Source: Cupriavidus sp. WGlv3 (GTDB lineage: Bacteria; Pseudomonadota; Gammaproteobacteria; Burkholderiales; Burkholderiaceae). From it: a stretch of DNA of 64,000 nt. Every line of letters starts with the position of its first letter. Position 1 is the stretch's first letter. Below the pieces are notes generated by a model. The model saw only the letters and a program-made list of their open reading frames with translations. It searched no databases and was not told the DNA's origin. Made by a program: the position numbers and the translations under genes. This document shows positions 23,277-32,259 of the stretch, one piece after another. The stretch covers positions 1 to 64,000 of the forward strand of contig NZ_JALHRX010000012.1 in NCBI RefSeq assembly GCF_023952475.1, given 5' to 3'.

Positions 23277-24506
23277 ATGGGCCAGACCATCCAGATCCAG
23301 ACCACCGAAGGCAGTTTCAGCGGCTATCTCGCCACCCCGGCGGCGGGCAAGGGCCCCGGCATCGTGCTGTGCCAGGAGATCTTCGGCGTCAATGCCACCA
23401 TGCGCCAGGTGGCCGATTACTACGCCGAGGAGGGCTATACGGTGCTGGTGCCGGACCTGTTCTGGCGCATCGCACCCGGGGTTGAGCTGACCGACCGCGG
23501 CGAGGACTTCCAGCGCGCGCTCGGCCTCTATCAGCAGTTCGACGAAGCGAAGGGCGTGCAGGATGTGGGCGCGGCGCTGGAGACGTTGCGCGCGCGGACC
23601 GAATGCGTCGGCCGGACCGGCGTGCTGGGCTTCTGCCTGGGCGGCAAGCTGGCCTACCTGGCGGCCTGCCGGCTGCCCGACGTGGCCTGCGCAGTGGCGT
23701 ACTACGGCGTCGGCATCGAGCACGCGCTGGCCGAGGCCGTCAACGTGCGGGGCCGCCTGGTGCTGCATATCGCCGAGAAGGACGGCTTCTGCCCGCCGCA
23801 GGCACAGGTGGCGATCCGCGAGGCGCTGGCCGGCCGGGACCACATCGAGGTGTACGTCTATGCCGGCGTCGATCATGCCTTTGCGCGCTCCGGCGGCGAG
23901 CATTTCGACAAGCCCTCGGCGCTGATGGCGCACCAGCGCTCGATCGCCGCGCTGCGCCGCGAGCTGGGTCCGCACTACGACTTCTCGGCGCTGTGGGACA
24001 AGCATTGCGAGTATGAATTCGCCACCCGCGATGTCGATGCGACCATGGCGACGATGGTGGCGCAGCCCTACGTGAACCATATCCCGACCATGACCGGTGG
24101 CGTCGGCCACGCGCAGCTGCGCCGCTTCTACCAAAACCATTTCGTCCACAGCAATCCGCCCGACACCACGCTGATCCCGCTGTCGCGCACGGTCGGCGCC
24201 TCGCAGATCGTCGACGAGCTGCTGTTCTGCTTTACCCACACCAGCGAGATCGACTGGATGCTGCCCGGCGTGCCGCCGACCGGCAGGCGCGTGGAGATCC
24301 CGCTGATCGCCATCGTCAAGTTCCGCGGCGACAAGCTGTACCACGAGCATATCTATTGGGACCAGGCCAGCGTGCTGGTGCAGATCGGCAAGCTGGATCC
24401 CGTGGGTTTGCCGGTGGCAGGCGTGGAGACCGCGCGAAAGCTGCTGGACGAGACCCTGCCGTCGAACACGCTGATGGCGCGCTGGCAGCAGAGCGAAGGC
24501 AAGTAA
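23277..24506 (+). CDS. Dienelactone hydrolase-SnoaL fusion protein
   Basis: The 409-residue protein joins two domains. Residues 1-235 are a dienelactone hydrolase alpha/beta fold with the full set E34 (CQEIFG), C120 (GFCLGG), D169 (EKDGFC) and H200 (GVDHAF), spaced as in classical dienelactone hydrolases. Residues about 240-400 look like a SnoaL/NTF2-like domain (HIPTMTGGVGHAQLRRFY; FTHTSEIDWMLPG). ATG 23277 follows AAGGAG. First of four co-directional genes with a dehydrogenase, an indole/styrene-type monooxygenase and its reductase. From memory, iif-type indole clusters contain a cofactor-independent oxygenase (IifA) acting on 3-hydroxyindolin-2-one; this gene is the best candidate for that role, but the match is inference. 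A ring-cleaving hydrolase is the alternative. Confidence 0.85.
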   Translation: MGQTIQIQTTEGSFSGYLATPAAGKGPGIVLCQEIFGVNATMRQVADYYAEEGYTVLVPDLFWRIAPGVELTDRGEDFQRALGLYQQFDEAKGVQDVGAALETLRARTECVGRTGVLGFCLGGKLAYLAACRLPDVACAVAYYGVGIEHALAEAVNVRGRLVLHIAEKDGFCPPQAQVAIREALAGRDHIEVYVYAGVDHAFARSGGEHFDKPSALMAHQRSIAALRRELGPHYDFSALWDKHCEYEFATRDVDATMATMVAQPYVNHIPTMTGGVGHAQLRRFYQNHFVHSNPPDTTLIPLSRTVGASQIVDELLFCFTHTSEIDWMLPGVPPTGRRVEIPLIAIVKFRGDKLYHEHIYWDQASVLVQIGKLDPVGLPVAGVETARKLLDETLPSNTLMARWQQSEGK

Positions 24507-24595
24507 GCGGGCGGCAAGGAACGGGAGCAGGCCCGCAGAGGCCTGCCCCGCCCCGGACACCGGTGACCGAACCGGCGACCAACAAGGAGACAACC

Positions 24596-25384
24596 ATGAA
24601 GGGATTGCAGGACAAGGTGGCCATCGTCACCGGCGGCGCCACGCTGATCGGCGCGGGCGTGGCACGGGCCTTCATCGAGGCCGGGGCGCGCGTGGCGATC
24701 TTCGATATCGACGCCGCCAATGGCGAGTGCGTCGCCGCGGAACTGGGCCAGGGCGCGCTGTTCATCGCGGCGGACATCACGCGGGACCAGCAGGTCCGCG
24801 ATGCGGTGAGCCAGGTAGCGCAGCGTTTTGGCGGCGTCGATTTCCTGGTCAACCTGGCCTGCACCTATCTCGACGACGGCTTCCGCTCGAATCGTGCCGA
24901 CTGGCTGGCGGCGCTCGATGTCAATGTGGTTTCCGGCGTGATGCTGGCGCAGGCGGTGCATCCGCTGATGCGCGCGCGCGGCGGCGGCGCCATCGTCAAT
25001 TTCACCAGCATTTCCGCCCACGTGGCGCAGACCGGGCGCTGGCTCTATCCAGTATCGAAAGCCGCGATCGCGCAGCTGACGCGCAGCATGGCGATGGACC
25101 TGGCGCCCGACCGCATTCGCGTCAACGCGGTGTCGCCGGGCTGGACCTGGTGCCGCCTGATGGACGAGGTCAGCGGCGGCAACCGCGCCCGCACCGATGC
25201 GGTGGCCGCGCCGTTCCACCTGCTCGGCCGCGTCGGCGAGCCCGACGAAGTGGCGCAGGTGGTGCTGTTCCTCTGCTCCGACCACGCCAGCTTCGTCACC
25301 GGCGCCGACTATGCCGTTGACGGCGGCTACTCCGCCATGGGTCCGGAGCAGAACGTGCCTGCCATCGGCAAGCTGGCCGGCTGA
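24596..25384 (+). CDS. Short-chain dehydrogenase/reductase
   Basis: The 262-residue protein is a classical SDR: cofactor motif TGGATLIG at 12-19, acidic D37 after beta-2 suggesting NAD(H), catalytic Ser near 138-140 (FTSIS), Tyr151 and Lys155 (YPVSK), and the C-terminal DYAVDGGYSAMG. ATG 24596 follows AAGGAG. It lies between the hydrolase fusion and the monooxygenase. In iif-type indole oxidation the SDR (IifB) oxidises indole-2,3-dihydrodiol to 3-hydroxyindolin-2-one; this is the expected role if the cluster is of that type. Confidence 0.9.
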   Translation: MKGLQDKVAIVTGGATLIGAGVARAFIEAGARVAIFDIDAANGECVAAELGQGALFIAADITRDQQVRDAVSQVAQRFGGVDFLVNLACTYLDDGFRSNRADWLAALDVNVVSGVMLAQAVHPLMRARGGGAIVNFTSISAHVAQTGRWLYPVSKAAIAQLTRSMAMDLAPDRIRVNAVSPGWTWCRLMDEVSGGNRARTDAVAAPFHLLGRVGEPDEVAQVVLFLCSDHASFVTGADYAVDGGYSAMGPEQNVPAIGKLAG

Positions 25385-25417
25385 ACGCCCTACCACGATC
25401 CCTCAGGAGACCACCTC

Positions 25418-26659
25418 ATGCACCAACGCATCGCCATCGTCGGAGCGGGCCAGTCGGGCCTGCAAATGGCCCTCGGGCTGCAGGCCCACGGCTACCGCGT
25501 CACGCTGCTGTCCAACCGCACGCCGGCACAGATCCGCGCGGGCAAGGTCATGTCCAGCCAGTGCATGTTCGACCGCGCGCTGCAGACCGAGCGCGAGCTC
25601 GGCCTGAACTGGTGGGACGATGCCTGCCCGCCGGTGCAGGGCATCGGCCTGGCCGTGCCCCATCCCGAGCTGCCCGGCGCCAAGGTCATCGACTGGGCCG
25701 CGCCGCTGGATCGTCCGGCGCAGGCGGTCGATCAGCGCCTGAAGATGCCGGCGTGGATGGAGGCCTTTGTGGCGCGCGGCGGCGACCTGCGCATCCTCGA
25801 TGTCGGTGTCGACGAGCTTGAGGACCTGACCCGCGAGCATGACCTGGTGCTGCTGGCCGCGGGCAAAGGCGAGATTGTCAGCCGTTTCGAGCGCGATGCG
25901 TCGCGCAGCCCGTTCGACCGGCCCCAGCGCGCGCTGGCGCTGACCTATGTGACCGGCATGCTGCCGCGCGAGCCGTTCTCGCGGGTTTGCTTCAACTTGA
26001 TTCCCGGCGTCGGCGAGTACTTCGTCTTTCCCGCACTGACGCTGTCGGGGCCGTGCGAAATCATGGTGTTCGAGGGCATCCCGGGCGGCCCGATGGACCG
26101 CTGGGCCGAGGCCAGCACGCCCGAACAGCACCTCGCTGAAAGCCTGCGCATCCTGCGCACCTATGCGCCGTGGGAAGCCGAGCGCTGCGCGCAGGTGGCG
26201 CTGACCGACGACAACGGCATCCTGTCGGGCCGCTTCGCGCCGACGGTACGCAAGCCGGTGCTGACGCTGCCGTCGGGGCGGCTGGTATTCGGCATGGCCG
26301 ATGCCGTGGTGGTCAATGACCCGATCACCGGCCAGGGCTCCAACAATGCCGCCAAGTGCTGCAAGGTCTATCTCGATGCCATCGTCGGGCACGGCGAGCG
26401 GGCGTACGACCGCGACTGGATGGAACAGACCTTCGCCCGCTACTGGCAATACGCCGGCGATGTGGTGGCGTGGACCAACTCGCTGTTGACCCCGCCGCCG
26501 CCGCACATCCTGGCGCTGCTGGGCGCGGCGGGGCAGGCGCCGGCGCTGGCGGCCCGCATCGCCAACGGCTTCGACAATCCGCCCGACTACTTCCCCTGGT
26601 GGATGGATCCGCAGGCCTGCCACCAGCTGATCGACCACCACCTGCCGCAGGCCGCCTGA
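25418..26659 (+). CDS. Styrene/indole monooxygenase, StyA-like oxygenase
   Basis: The 413-residue protein is a group E flavin monooxygenase. It has the FAD-binding IVGAGQSGLQ (GxGxxG at 9-14), the DRPAQAVDQRLKMPAWMEA and LVLLAAGKGEI segments typical of StyA-type enzymes, and a late DPITGQGSNNAAK segment that contacts FAD. Such enzymes use free FADH2 from a partner reductase to epoxidise styrene or indole. The reductase gene begins one base after its stop codon. Together with the SDR and hydrolase fusion, indole is a more likely substrate than styrene, as no styrene oxide isomerase gene is present. ATG 25418 follows CAGGAGA. Confidence 0.9.
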   Translation: MHQRIAIVGAGQSGLQMALGLQAHGYRVTLLSNRTPAQIRAGKVMSSQCMFDRALQTERELGLNWWDDACPPVQGIGLAVPHPELPGAKVIDWAAPLDRPAQAVDQRLKMPAWMEAFVARGGDLRILDVGVDELEDLTREHDLVLLAAGKGEIVSRFERDASRSPFDRPQRALALTYVTGMLPREPFSRVCFNLIPGVGEYFVFPALTLSGPCEIMVFEGIPGGPMDRWAEASTPEQHLAESLRILRTYAPWEAERCAQVALTDDNGILSGRFAPTVRKPVLTLPSGRLVFGMADAVVVNDPITGQGSNNAAKCCKVYLDAIVGHGERAYDRDWMEQTFARYWQYAGDVVAWTNSLLTPPPPHILALLGAAGQAPALAARIANGFDNPPDYFPWWMDPQACHQLIDHHLPQAA

Positions 26660-26660
26660 G

Positions 26661-27161
26661 ATGGACACCATCAGCCATGCCGCCCCCTCGCTCGATCCGC
26701 GCGAACTGCGCCGCGTTTGCGGCCGCTACGCGACCGGCGTGGCGGTCATCGGTGCCTGTACGCCGCAGCGGCGGCCGGTCGGCATCACCGTCAACTCGTT
26801 CGCGTCGCTGTCGCTGGCGCCGCCATTGATCCTGTGGAGCCTGGCCAGGCATTCGCCCAATGCGGGCCTGTTCGCCCCGGGCGCGCCGTTCGGCGTCAGC
26901 ATCCTGCGCGCCGGTCACGGCGAACTGGCGCGCCGCTTTGCCACGCCGTTGCCGGACAAGTTCGCCGGCATTGGCCATCGCCGCTGCCCGCAAGGCGTGC
27001 CTTACCTGGACGAGGCACTGGCGACGCTGTCGTGCCGGGTCGAGCGCGCCGATCCGGTGGGCGACCACCTGTTGATCGTCGGCGCCGTCGAAGCATTCAC
27101 GGCAGGGGAGGGGGAGCCGCTGGTTTTCTATGGCGGCGACTTCGTCCGCATCGCGGCCTGA
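26661..27161 (+). CDS. NADH:flavin reductase, StyB-like partner
   Basis: The 166-residue protein is of the flavin reductase-like (FMN-binding split barrel) family, with RYATGVAVIGA, the GITVNSFASLSLAPPLILWSL block and a C-terminal GEPLVFYGGDFVRI. These proteins reduce flavin and pass it to a two-component monooxygenase. It starts one base after the oxygenase stop codon, so the pair is tightly coupled, as in styAB. It closes the island; a weak GC hairpin without T-run (27185-27205) follows. Confidence 0.92.
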   Translation: MDTISHAAPSLDPRELRRVCGRYATGVAVIGACTPQRRPVGITVNSFASLSLAPPLILWSLARHSPNAGLFAPGAPFGVSILRAGHGELARRFATPLPDKFAGIGHRRCPQGVPYLDEALATLSCRVERADPVGDHLLIVGAVEAFTAGEGEPLVFYGGDFVRIAA

Positions 27162-27292
27162 CCTGCCTTTTTGCTGTGCCTGAGGGGCCGCTCGGATTGC
27201 GGCCCGTCGTCCCGATACCACAACCAGGCAACGCAAGCGTCACTGCTGCGCCGTCCCTGCCTACAACATTGCAGGGAAATCCGCAATTCATA

Positions 27293-27321
27293 TTGCCCTT
27301 TCCAAACTGCTGCGATATAGT
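27293..27321 (+). promoter_or_regulatory. sigma70 promoter of the rplC (S10) operon
   Basis: TTGCCC (27293-27298) and TATAGT (27316-27321) are 17 bases apart. The start near 27328 leaves a leader of about 137 bases with small hairpins such as CTACCC/GGGTAG. It would let rplC and following genes be expressed independently of the island and of rpsJ. The remaining gap 27162-27464 holds no gene. Confidence 0.75.
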
Positions 27322-27464
27322 GTAAGGCTACCCATCGGGTAGTGGGCTGGCCATTTTGGCCGCGCGCAGTCTTGTTTAGCGCAAGTCCATCCGCGCACAA
27401 GCGCAAGCACAGTTTTCGTGTATCAATCAGCCCCGGCCAATCGCAGCTGGGAATGGAGCAAACC

Positions 27465-28115
27465 ATGAGCCTTGGCCTTGTAGGTCGCAAGGTTGGCATG
27501 ACCCGTATTTTCACGGACGACGGTGAAGCGATTCCCGTGACCGTGGTCGAGGTCGGCGACAACCGCGTGACGCAAATCAAGACGGACGAGACCGACGGTT
27601 ACACCGCGGTTCAAGTCACCTTCGGCGCACGACGCGCAAGCCGCGTCACCAAGCCGCTGGCGGGTCACCTCGCCAAAGCCGGCGTGGAAGCCGGCGAAAT
27701 CATCCGCGAATTCCGTATCGACGCAGCCAAGGCTGCCGAACTGCAAGCTGGCGGTTCGCTGTCGGTCGACCTGTTCGAAGTCGGTCAGAAGATCGACGTG
27801 CAGGGCGTGACCATCGGTAAGGGCTACGCCGGTACCATCAAGCGCTACCACTTCGCCTCCGGCCGTGCCACCCACGGTAACTCGCGCTCGCACAACGTGC
27901 CGGGCTCGATCGGTATGGCGCAGGATCCGGGCCGCGTGTTCCCGGGCAAGCGCATGACCGGTCACCTGGGCGATGTCACCCGCACCGTGCAGAACCTGGA
28001 GATCGCCAAGATCGACGCAGAGCGCAAGCTGCTGCTGGTCAAGGGCGCCATTCCCGGCTCCAAGAACGGCAAGGTCATCGTTACCCCGGCCGTCAAGGCC
28101 AAAGCCAAAGCTTAA
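27465..28115 (+). CDS. rplC: 50S ribosomal protein L3
   Basis: L3 is an early assembly protein near the peptidyl transferase centre. The 216-residue protein has the N-terminus [16 protein letters not shown] and the [13 protein letters not shown] and [21 protein letters not shown] segments. ATG 27465 follows GGAG; 41 in-frame codons upstream are leader, not coding. It is the first gene of the S10 operon here because rpsJ is elsewhere. Confidence 0.98.
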   Translation: MSLGLVGRKVGMTRIFTDDGEAIPVTVVEVGDNRVTQIKTDETDGYTAVQVTFGARRASRVTKPLAGHLAKAGVEAGEIIREFRIDAAKAAELQAGGSLSVDLFEVGQKIDVQGVTIGKGYAGTIKRYHFASGRATHGNSRSHNVPGSIGMAQDPGRVFPGKRMTGHLGDVTRTVQNLEIAKIDAERKLLLVKGAIPGSKNGKVIVTPAVKAKAKA

Positions 28116-28127
28116 GGAGCGCATGTA

Positions 28128-28748
28128 ATGGAACTCAAGCTCCTCCAGGACAATGGCCAGATCGGCGCCGGCGTTGACGCGTCGCCCGAAGTGTTCGGCC
28201 GTGACTACAACGAAGCCCTCGTTCACCAGATCGTCGTCGCTTACCAGGCCAACGCTCGCAGCGGCAACCGTAAGCAAAAGGATCGTGAAGAGGTCAAGCA
28301 CACGACCAAGAAGCCGTGGCGCCAGAAGGGTACGGGTCGCGCCCGTGCCGGTATGTCCTCGTCGCCGCTGTGGCGCGGGGGTGGCCGTATCTTCCCGAAT
28401 TCGCCGGAAGAGAACTTCAGCCAGAAGGTCAACAAGAAGATGTTCCGTGCCGGCATGCGCTCGATTTACTCGCAGCTCGCACGTGAAGGTCGTATCAATG
28501 TGGTGGACGGTTTCACCGTCGACGCGCCCAAGACCAAGCTCTTGGCCGACAAGTTCAAGGCCATGGGCCTGGACTCGGTGCTGATCATCACCGACAGCCT
28601 CGACGAAAACCTCTACCTGGCTTCGCGCAACCTGCCGCACGTGGCAGTTGTCGAGCCGCGCCAGGCTGATCCGCTGTCGCTCGTGCACTACAAGAAGGTG
28701 CTGGTGACCAAGGCAGCCGTCGCGCAGATCGAGGAGTTGCTGAAATGA
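28128..28748 (+). CDS. rplD: 50S ribosomal protein L4
   Basis: L4 lines the exit tunnel and in enterobacteria represses the S10 operon. The 206-residue protein has the [14 protein letters not shown] tunnel-loop region (about 63-76). Start ATG 28128 follows AAGGAG. It overlaps rplW by four bases. Whether L4 still autoregulates is uncertain, because the normal target (the S10 leader) is separated from this operon. Confidence 0.98.
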
Positions 28749-29059
28749 CGCAAGTAGCCAAGAACGATCATCGTTTGATGCAGGTGCTGCTCGCGCCGGT
28801 GGTTTCCGAAAAGGCAACCCTGGTCGCCGACAAGAATGAACAAGTCGTGTTCGAAGTGGCTCGCGATGCCAACAAGGCAGAAGTGAAGGCCGCCGTCGAA
28901 CTGCTGTTCAAGGTCGAGGTGCAGTCCGTTCAGATCCTGAACCAGAAGGGCAAGCAGAAGCGCTTTGGCCGTTTCATGGGGCGTCGCAACCACGTGAAGA
29001 AGGCCTACGTTTCGCTGAAGCCGGGTCAGGAAATCAATTTTGAAGCGGAGGCCAAGTAA
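28745..29059 (+). CDS. rplW: 50S ribosomal protein L23
   Basis: L23 sits at the tunnel exit and docks trigger factor and SRP. The 104-residue protein has [16 protein letters not shown] and the C-terminal [20 protein letters not shown] segment. Its ATG overlaps the rplD stop (ATGA), so it is translationally coupled. rplB begins two bases after its stop. Confidence 0.98.
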
Positions 29060-29061
29060 TC

Positions 29062-29892
29062 ATGGCACTCGTCAAGACCAAGCCGACTTCCCCGGGTCGT
29101 CGCTCGATGGTGAAGGTGGTCAACAAGGACCTTCACAAGGGCGCCCCGCACGCTCCGCTGCTGGAAAAGCAATTCCAGAAGTCGGGCCGTAACAACAATG
29201 GTCATATCACCACCCGCCACAAGGGCGGTGGTCATAAGCACCACTACCGCGTGGTCGACTTCAAGCGCAACGACAAGGACGGCATCCCCGCCAAGGTCGA
29301 GCGCCTGGAATACGATCCGAACCGCAGCGCCAACATCGCGCTGGTCGTGTTCGCCGACGGTGAGCGCCGCTACATCATCGCCACCAAGGGCATGGTTGCC
29401 GGCCAACCGCTGATGAACGGCTCGGAAGCGCCGATCAAGGCGGGCAACAACCTGCCGATCCGCAACATTCCGGTCGGTACCACGATCAACAACGTGGAAA
29501 TGCTGCCCGGCAAGGGTTCGCAGATCGCACGCGCCGCCGGCGGTTCCGCCGTGCTGCTGGCTCGTGAAGGCCTGTACGCCCAGGTTCGTCTGCGCTCGGG
29601 TGAAGTCCGCCGCGTGCACATCGAGTGCCGCGCCACCATCGGTGAAGTGGGCAACGAAGAGCACAGCCTGCGTGTCATCGGCAAGGCCGGTGCGACCCGC
29701 TGGCGCGGTATCCGCCCGACGGTGCGTGGTGTCGTGATGAACCCGGTGGATCACCCGCACGGTGGTGGTGAAGGCAAGACTGCTGCTGGTCGTGATCCGG
29801 TTTCGCCGTGGGGTACCCCGGCCAAGGGTTACCGTACCCGCAGCAACAAGCGCACGGACAGCATGATCGTCCAGAAGCGCCACAAGCGCTAA
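29062..29892 (+). CDS. rplB: 50S ribosomal protein L2
   Basis: L2 is needed for subunit joining and peptidyl transfer. The 276-residue protein has [21 protein letters not shown] near the start and the conserved [16 protein letters not shown] segment with the key histidine near residue 230. Start ATG 29062. Fourth gene in the S10 operon. Confidence 0.98.
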   Translation: MALVKTKPTSPGRRSMVKVVNKDLHKGAPHAPLLEKQFQKSGRNNNGHITTRHKGGGHKHHYRVVDFKRNDKDGIPAKVERLEYDPNRSANIALVVFADGERRYIIATKGMVAGQPLMNGSEAPIKAGNNLPIRNIPVGTTINNVEMLPGKGSQIARAAGGSAVLLAREGLYAQVRLRSGEVRRVHIECRATIGEVGNEEHSLRVIGKAGATRWRGIRPTVRGVVMNPVDHPHGGGEGKTAAGRDPVSPWGTPAKGYRTRSNKRTDSMIVQKRHKR

Positions 29893-29914
29893 TCGGTAGG
29901 TAGGAGCTAAAGAT

Positions 29915-30190
29915 ATGACTCGTTCCGCTAAAAAGGGTCCGTTCTGCGACGCCCACCTGCTGAAGAAGGTGGAAGTTGCAGTCAGCGGCAAGGACAAGAA
30001 GCCCATCAAGACGTGGTCGCGCCGCTCGACCATCATGCCGGAATTCATCGGCCTGACGATCGCCGTGCACAACGGCCGTCAGCACGTGCCGGTGTACGTG
30101 ACGGAAAACATGGTTGGCCACAAGCTCGGCGAATTTGCGATTACCCGCACGTTCAAGGGCCACGCGGCTGACAAGAAAGCGAAGAGGTAA
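29915..30190 (+). CDS. rpsS: 30S ribosomal protein S19
   Basis: S19 binds the 30S head with S13. The 91-residue protein has the [18 protein letters not shown] start and the [23 protein letters not shown] segment. ATG 29915 follows TAGGAG. Operon neighbours are 22 and 9 bases away. Confidence 0.98.
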   Translation: MTRSAKKGPFCDAHLLKKVEVAVSGKDKKPIKTWSRRSTIMPEFIGLTIAVHNGRQHVPVYVTENMVGHKLGEFAITRTFKGHAADKKAKR

Positions 30191-30199
30191 GGTGCCATC

Positions 30200-30529
30200 A
30201 TGGAAGTGAAAGCGATTCATCGCGGTGCCCGCATCTCCGCCCAGAAGACGCGCCTGGTCGCTGACCAGATCCGTGGTCTGCCGATCGAGCGTGCGCTCAA
30301 TGTCCTGACGTTCAGCCCGAAAAAGGCTGCCGGGATCGTGAAGAAGGTGGTCGAATCGGCCATCGCCAACGCCGAGCACAACGAAGGCGCCGACATCGAC
30401 GAACTCAAGGTCAAATCGATCTACGTCGACAAGGCAACCTCGCTCAAGCGCTTCACGGCACGGGCAAAGGGCCGCGGCAACCGCATCGAGAAACAAACCT
30501 GTCACATCACTGTGACGCTCGGCAACTAA
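30200..30529 (+). CDS. rplV: 50S ribosomal protein L22
   Basis: L22 has a long hairpin reaching into the exit tunnel. The 109-residue protein shows [20 protein letters not shown] and the loop segment [21 protein letters not shown] 30200 follows AAGG. rpsC starts 9 bases after its stop. Confidence 0.98.
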   Translation: MEVKAIHRGARISAQKTRLVADQIRGLPIERALNVLTFSPKKAAGIVKKVVESAIANAEHNEGADIDELKVKSIYVDKATSLKRFTARAKGRGNRIEKQTCHITVTLGN

Positions 30530-30538
30530 GGAGTCACG

Positions 30539-31336
30539 ATGGGACAGAAGATTCATCCGACTGGCTTCCGTCTGGCTGTCAGCCGTAACTGGGCTTCGCG
30601 CTGGTACGCCAGCAACACGAAGTTCGCCGGCATGCTGAAGGAAGACATCGAAGTTCGCGACTTCCTGAAGAAGAAGCTCAAGAACGCATCGGTTGGCCGC
30701 GTCGTGATCGAGCGCCCCGCCCGCAATGCACGCATCACCATTTACAGCTCGCGTCCGGGCGTGGTGATCGGCAAGAAGGGTGAGGACATCGAACTGCTGA
30801 AGGCCGAACTGCAGCGTCGCATGGGCGTGCCCGTGCACGTGAACATCGAGGAAATCCGCAAGCCGGAAACCGATGCTCAGCTGATCGCCGATTCGATCAC
30901 CCAGCAGCTCGAGCGCCGCATCATGTTCCGCCGCGCCATGAAGCGCGCCATGCAGAACGCGATGCGCCTGGGTGCCCAGGGCATCAAGATCATGAGCGCC
31001 GGCCGTCTGAACGGTATTGAAATCGCCCGTACCGAGTGGTACCGCGAAGGCCGTGTGCCCCTGCACACCCTGCGCGCCGACATCGACTACGGCTTCTCCG
31101 AAGCAGAAACCACCTACGGCATCATCGGTGTCAAGGTGTGGGTCTACAAGGGGGATCACCTCGGCCGCAATGACGCGCCGGTGGTGGAAGAGCCGCAAGA
31201 CGAGCGTCGTCGTCGCCCGGGTCGTCCGGAAGGCCGCCGCCGTGAAGGCGAAGGCCGTCCGGGTGGCAACCGCCGTGGCGGTGCCGGTGCCGGTCGTCGC
31301 GCTGCGCCTGGCGCAGATGGGAAGAGTGGAGAATAA
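30539..31336 (+). CDS. rpsC: 30S ribosomal protein S3
   Basis: S3 lines the mRNA entry tunnel. The 265-residue protein has the [14 protein letters not shown] start, the KH-domain [14 protein letters not shown] motif and the [22 protein letters not shown] block. It is about 30 residues longer than E. coli S3, because of a C-terminal Arg/Gly-rich tail (from about residue 220), which is probably disordered. rplP begins two bases after its stop. Confidence 0.98.
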
Positions 31337-31338
31337 CG

Positions 31339-31755
31339 ATGCTGCAACCTAAGCGCAGAAAATACCGCAAGGAGCAGAAAGGCCGCAACACGGGTAAGGC
31401 TACCCGTGGCAACGCCGTGTCTTTCGGCGAATTCGGCCTGAAGGCAATGGGCCGTGGCCGTCTGACGGCTCGCCAGATCGAGTCGGCACGTCGTGCGATG
31501 ACCCGTCACATCAAGCGTGGCGGCCGCATCTGGATCCGGATCTTCCCGGACAAGCCGATCTCGAAGAAGCCCGCCGAAGTCCGTATGGGTAACGGCAAGG
31601 GCAATCCGGAATACTACGTGGCTGAAATCCAGCCGGGCAAGATGCTGTACGAAATGGATGGCGTGAGCGAAGAGCTGGCGCGTGAGGCGTTCCGCCTCGC
31701 GGCGGCCAAGCTGCCGATCGCCACCAATTTCGTGGTGCGCCAGGTCGGGACGTAA
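31339..31755 (+). CDS. rplP: 50S ribosomal protein L16
   Basis: L16 sits by the A-site tRNA elbow. The 138-residue protein has [17 protein letters not shown] at the start and [30 protein letters not shown] in the middle. Start ATG 31339 lies 2 bases after rpsC, whose end carries the ribosome site. Confidence 0.98.
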
Positions 31756-31766
31756 GGAGAGCAGGA

Positions 31767-31961
31767 ATGAAAGCATCCGAACTTCGCGGCAAGGACGCCG
31801 CAGGCCTGAACCAGGAGCTCTCCGAGCTGCTGAAGGCCCAATTTAGCCTGCGCATGCAAAAGGCAACCCAACAGCTGCAGAACACCAGCCAGCTGAAGAA
31901 GGTTCGCAAGGACATCGCGCGCGTGCAAACCGTGCTGACTCAAAAGGCGAACGCGAAATGA
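31767..31961 (+). CDS. rpmC: 50S ribosomal protein L29
   Basis: L29 lies near the tunnel exit beside L23. The 64-residue protein starts [18 protein letters not shown] and ends with [17 protein letters not shown], the typical two-helix form. ATG 31767 follows AAGGAGAG. It overlaps rpsQ by four bases. Confidence 0.97.
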   Translation: MKASELRGKDAAGLNQELSELLKAQFSLRMQKATQQLQNTSQLKKVRKDIARVQTVLTQKANAK

Positions 31962-32236
31962 CTGAAGCTGCACAAACGGAAAAGTCGCTTCGCCGTACCC
32001 TGGTCGGCCGTGTCGTGAGCGACAAGATGGACAAGACCGTTACGGTCTTGGTGGAAAACCGCGTCAAGCATCCCCTGTACGGCAAGTACGTGCTGCGTTC
32101 CAAGAAGTACCACGCACACGACGAAGCCAACCAGTACAAGGAAGGCGACAAGGTCGAAATCCAGGAAGGCCGTCCGCTGTCGCGGACCAAGTCCTGGGTG
32201 GTTTCCCGGCTGGTAGAGGCTGCACGCGTCATCTAA
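31958..32236 (+). CDS. rpsQ: 30S ribosomal protein S17
   Basis: S17 is an early-binding OB-fold protein of the 30S body. The 92-residue protein has [22 protein letters not shown] and the [27 protein letters not shown] block. It starts within the end of rpmC (ATGA). It closes the S10 operon; a hairpin CTAAGAAC/GTTCTTAG overlaps its stop codon at 32233-32253. Confidence 0.97.
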   Translation: MTEAAQTEKSLRRTLVGRVVSDKMDKTVTVLVENRVKHPLYGKYVLRSKKYHAHDEANQYKEGDKVEIQEGRPLSRTKSWVVSRLVEAARVI

Positions 32237-32259
32237 GAACAACACGTTCTTAGCTTGAC

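Noticed and set aside
27185-27205. Terminator at the end of the catabolic island
   Set aside because: A 7-bp GC stem is present but there is no T-run, so it is at best a weak pause site; island transcripts may read into rplC.
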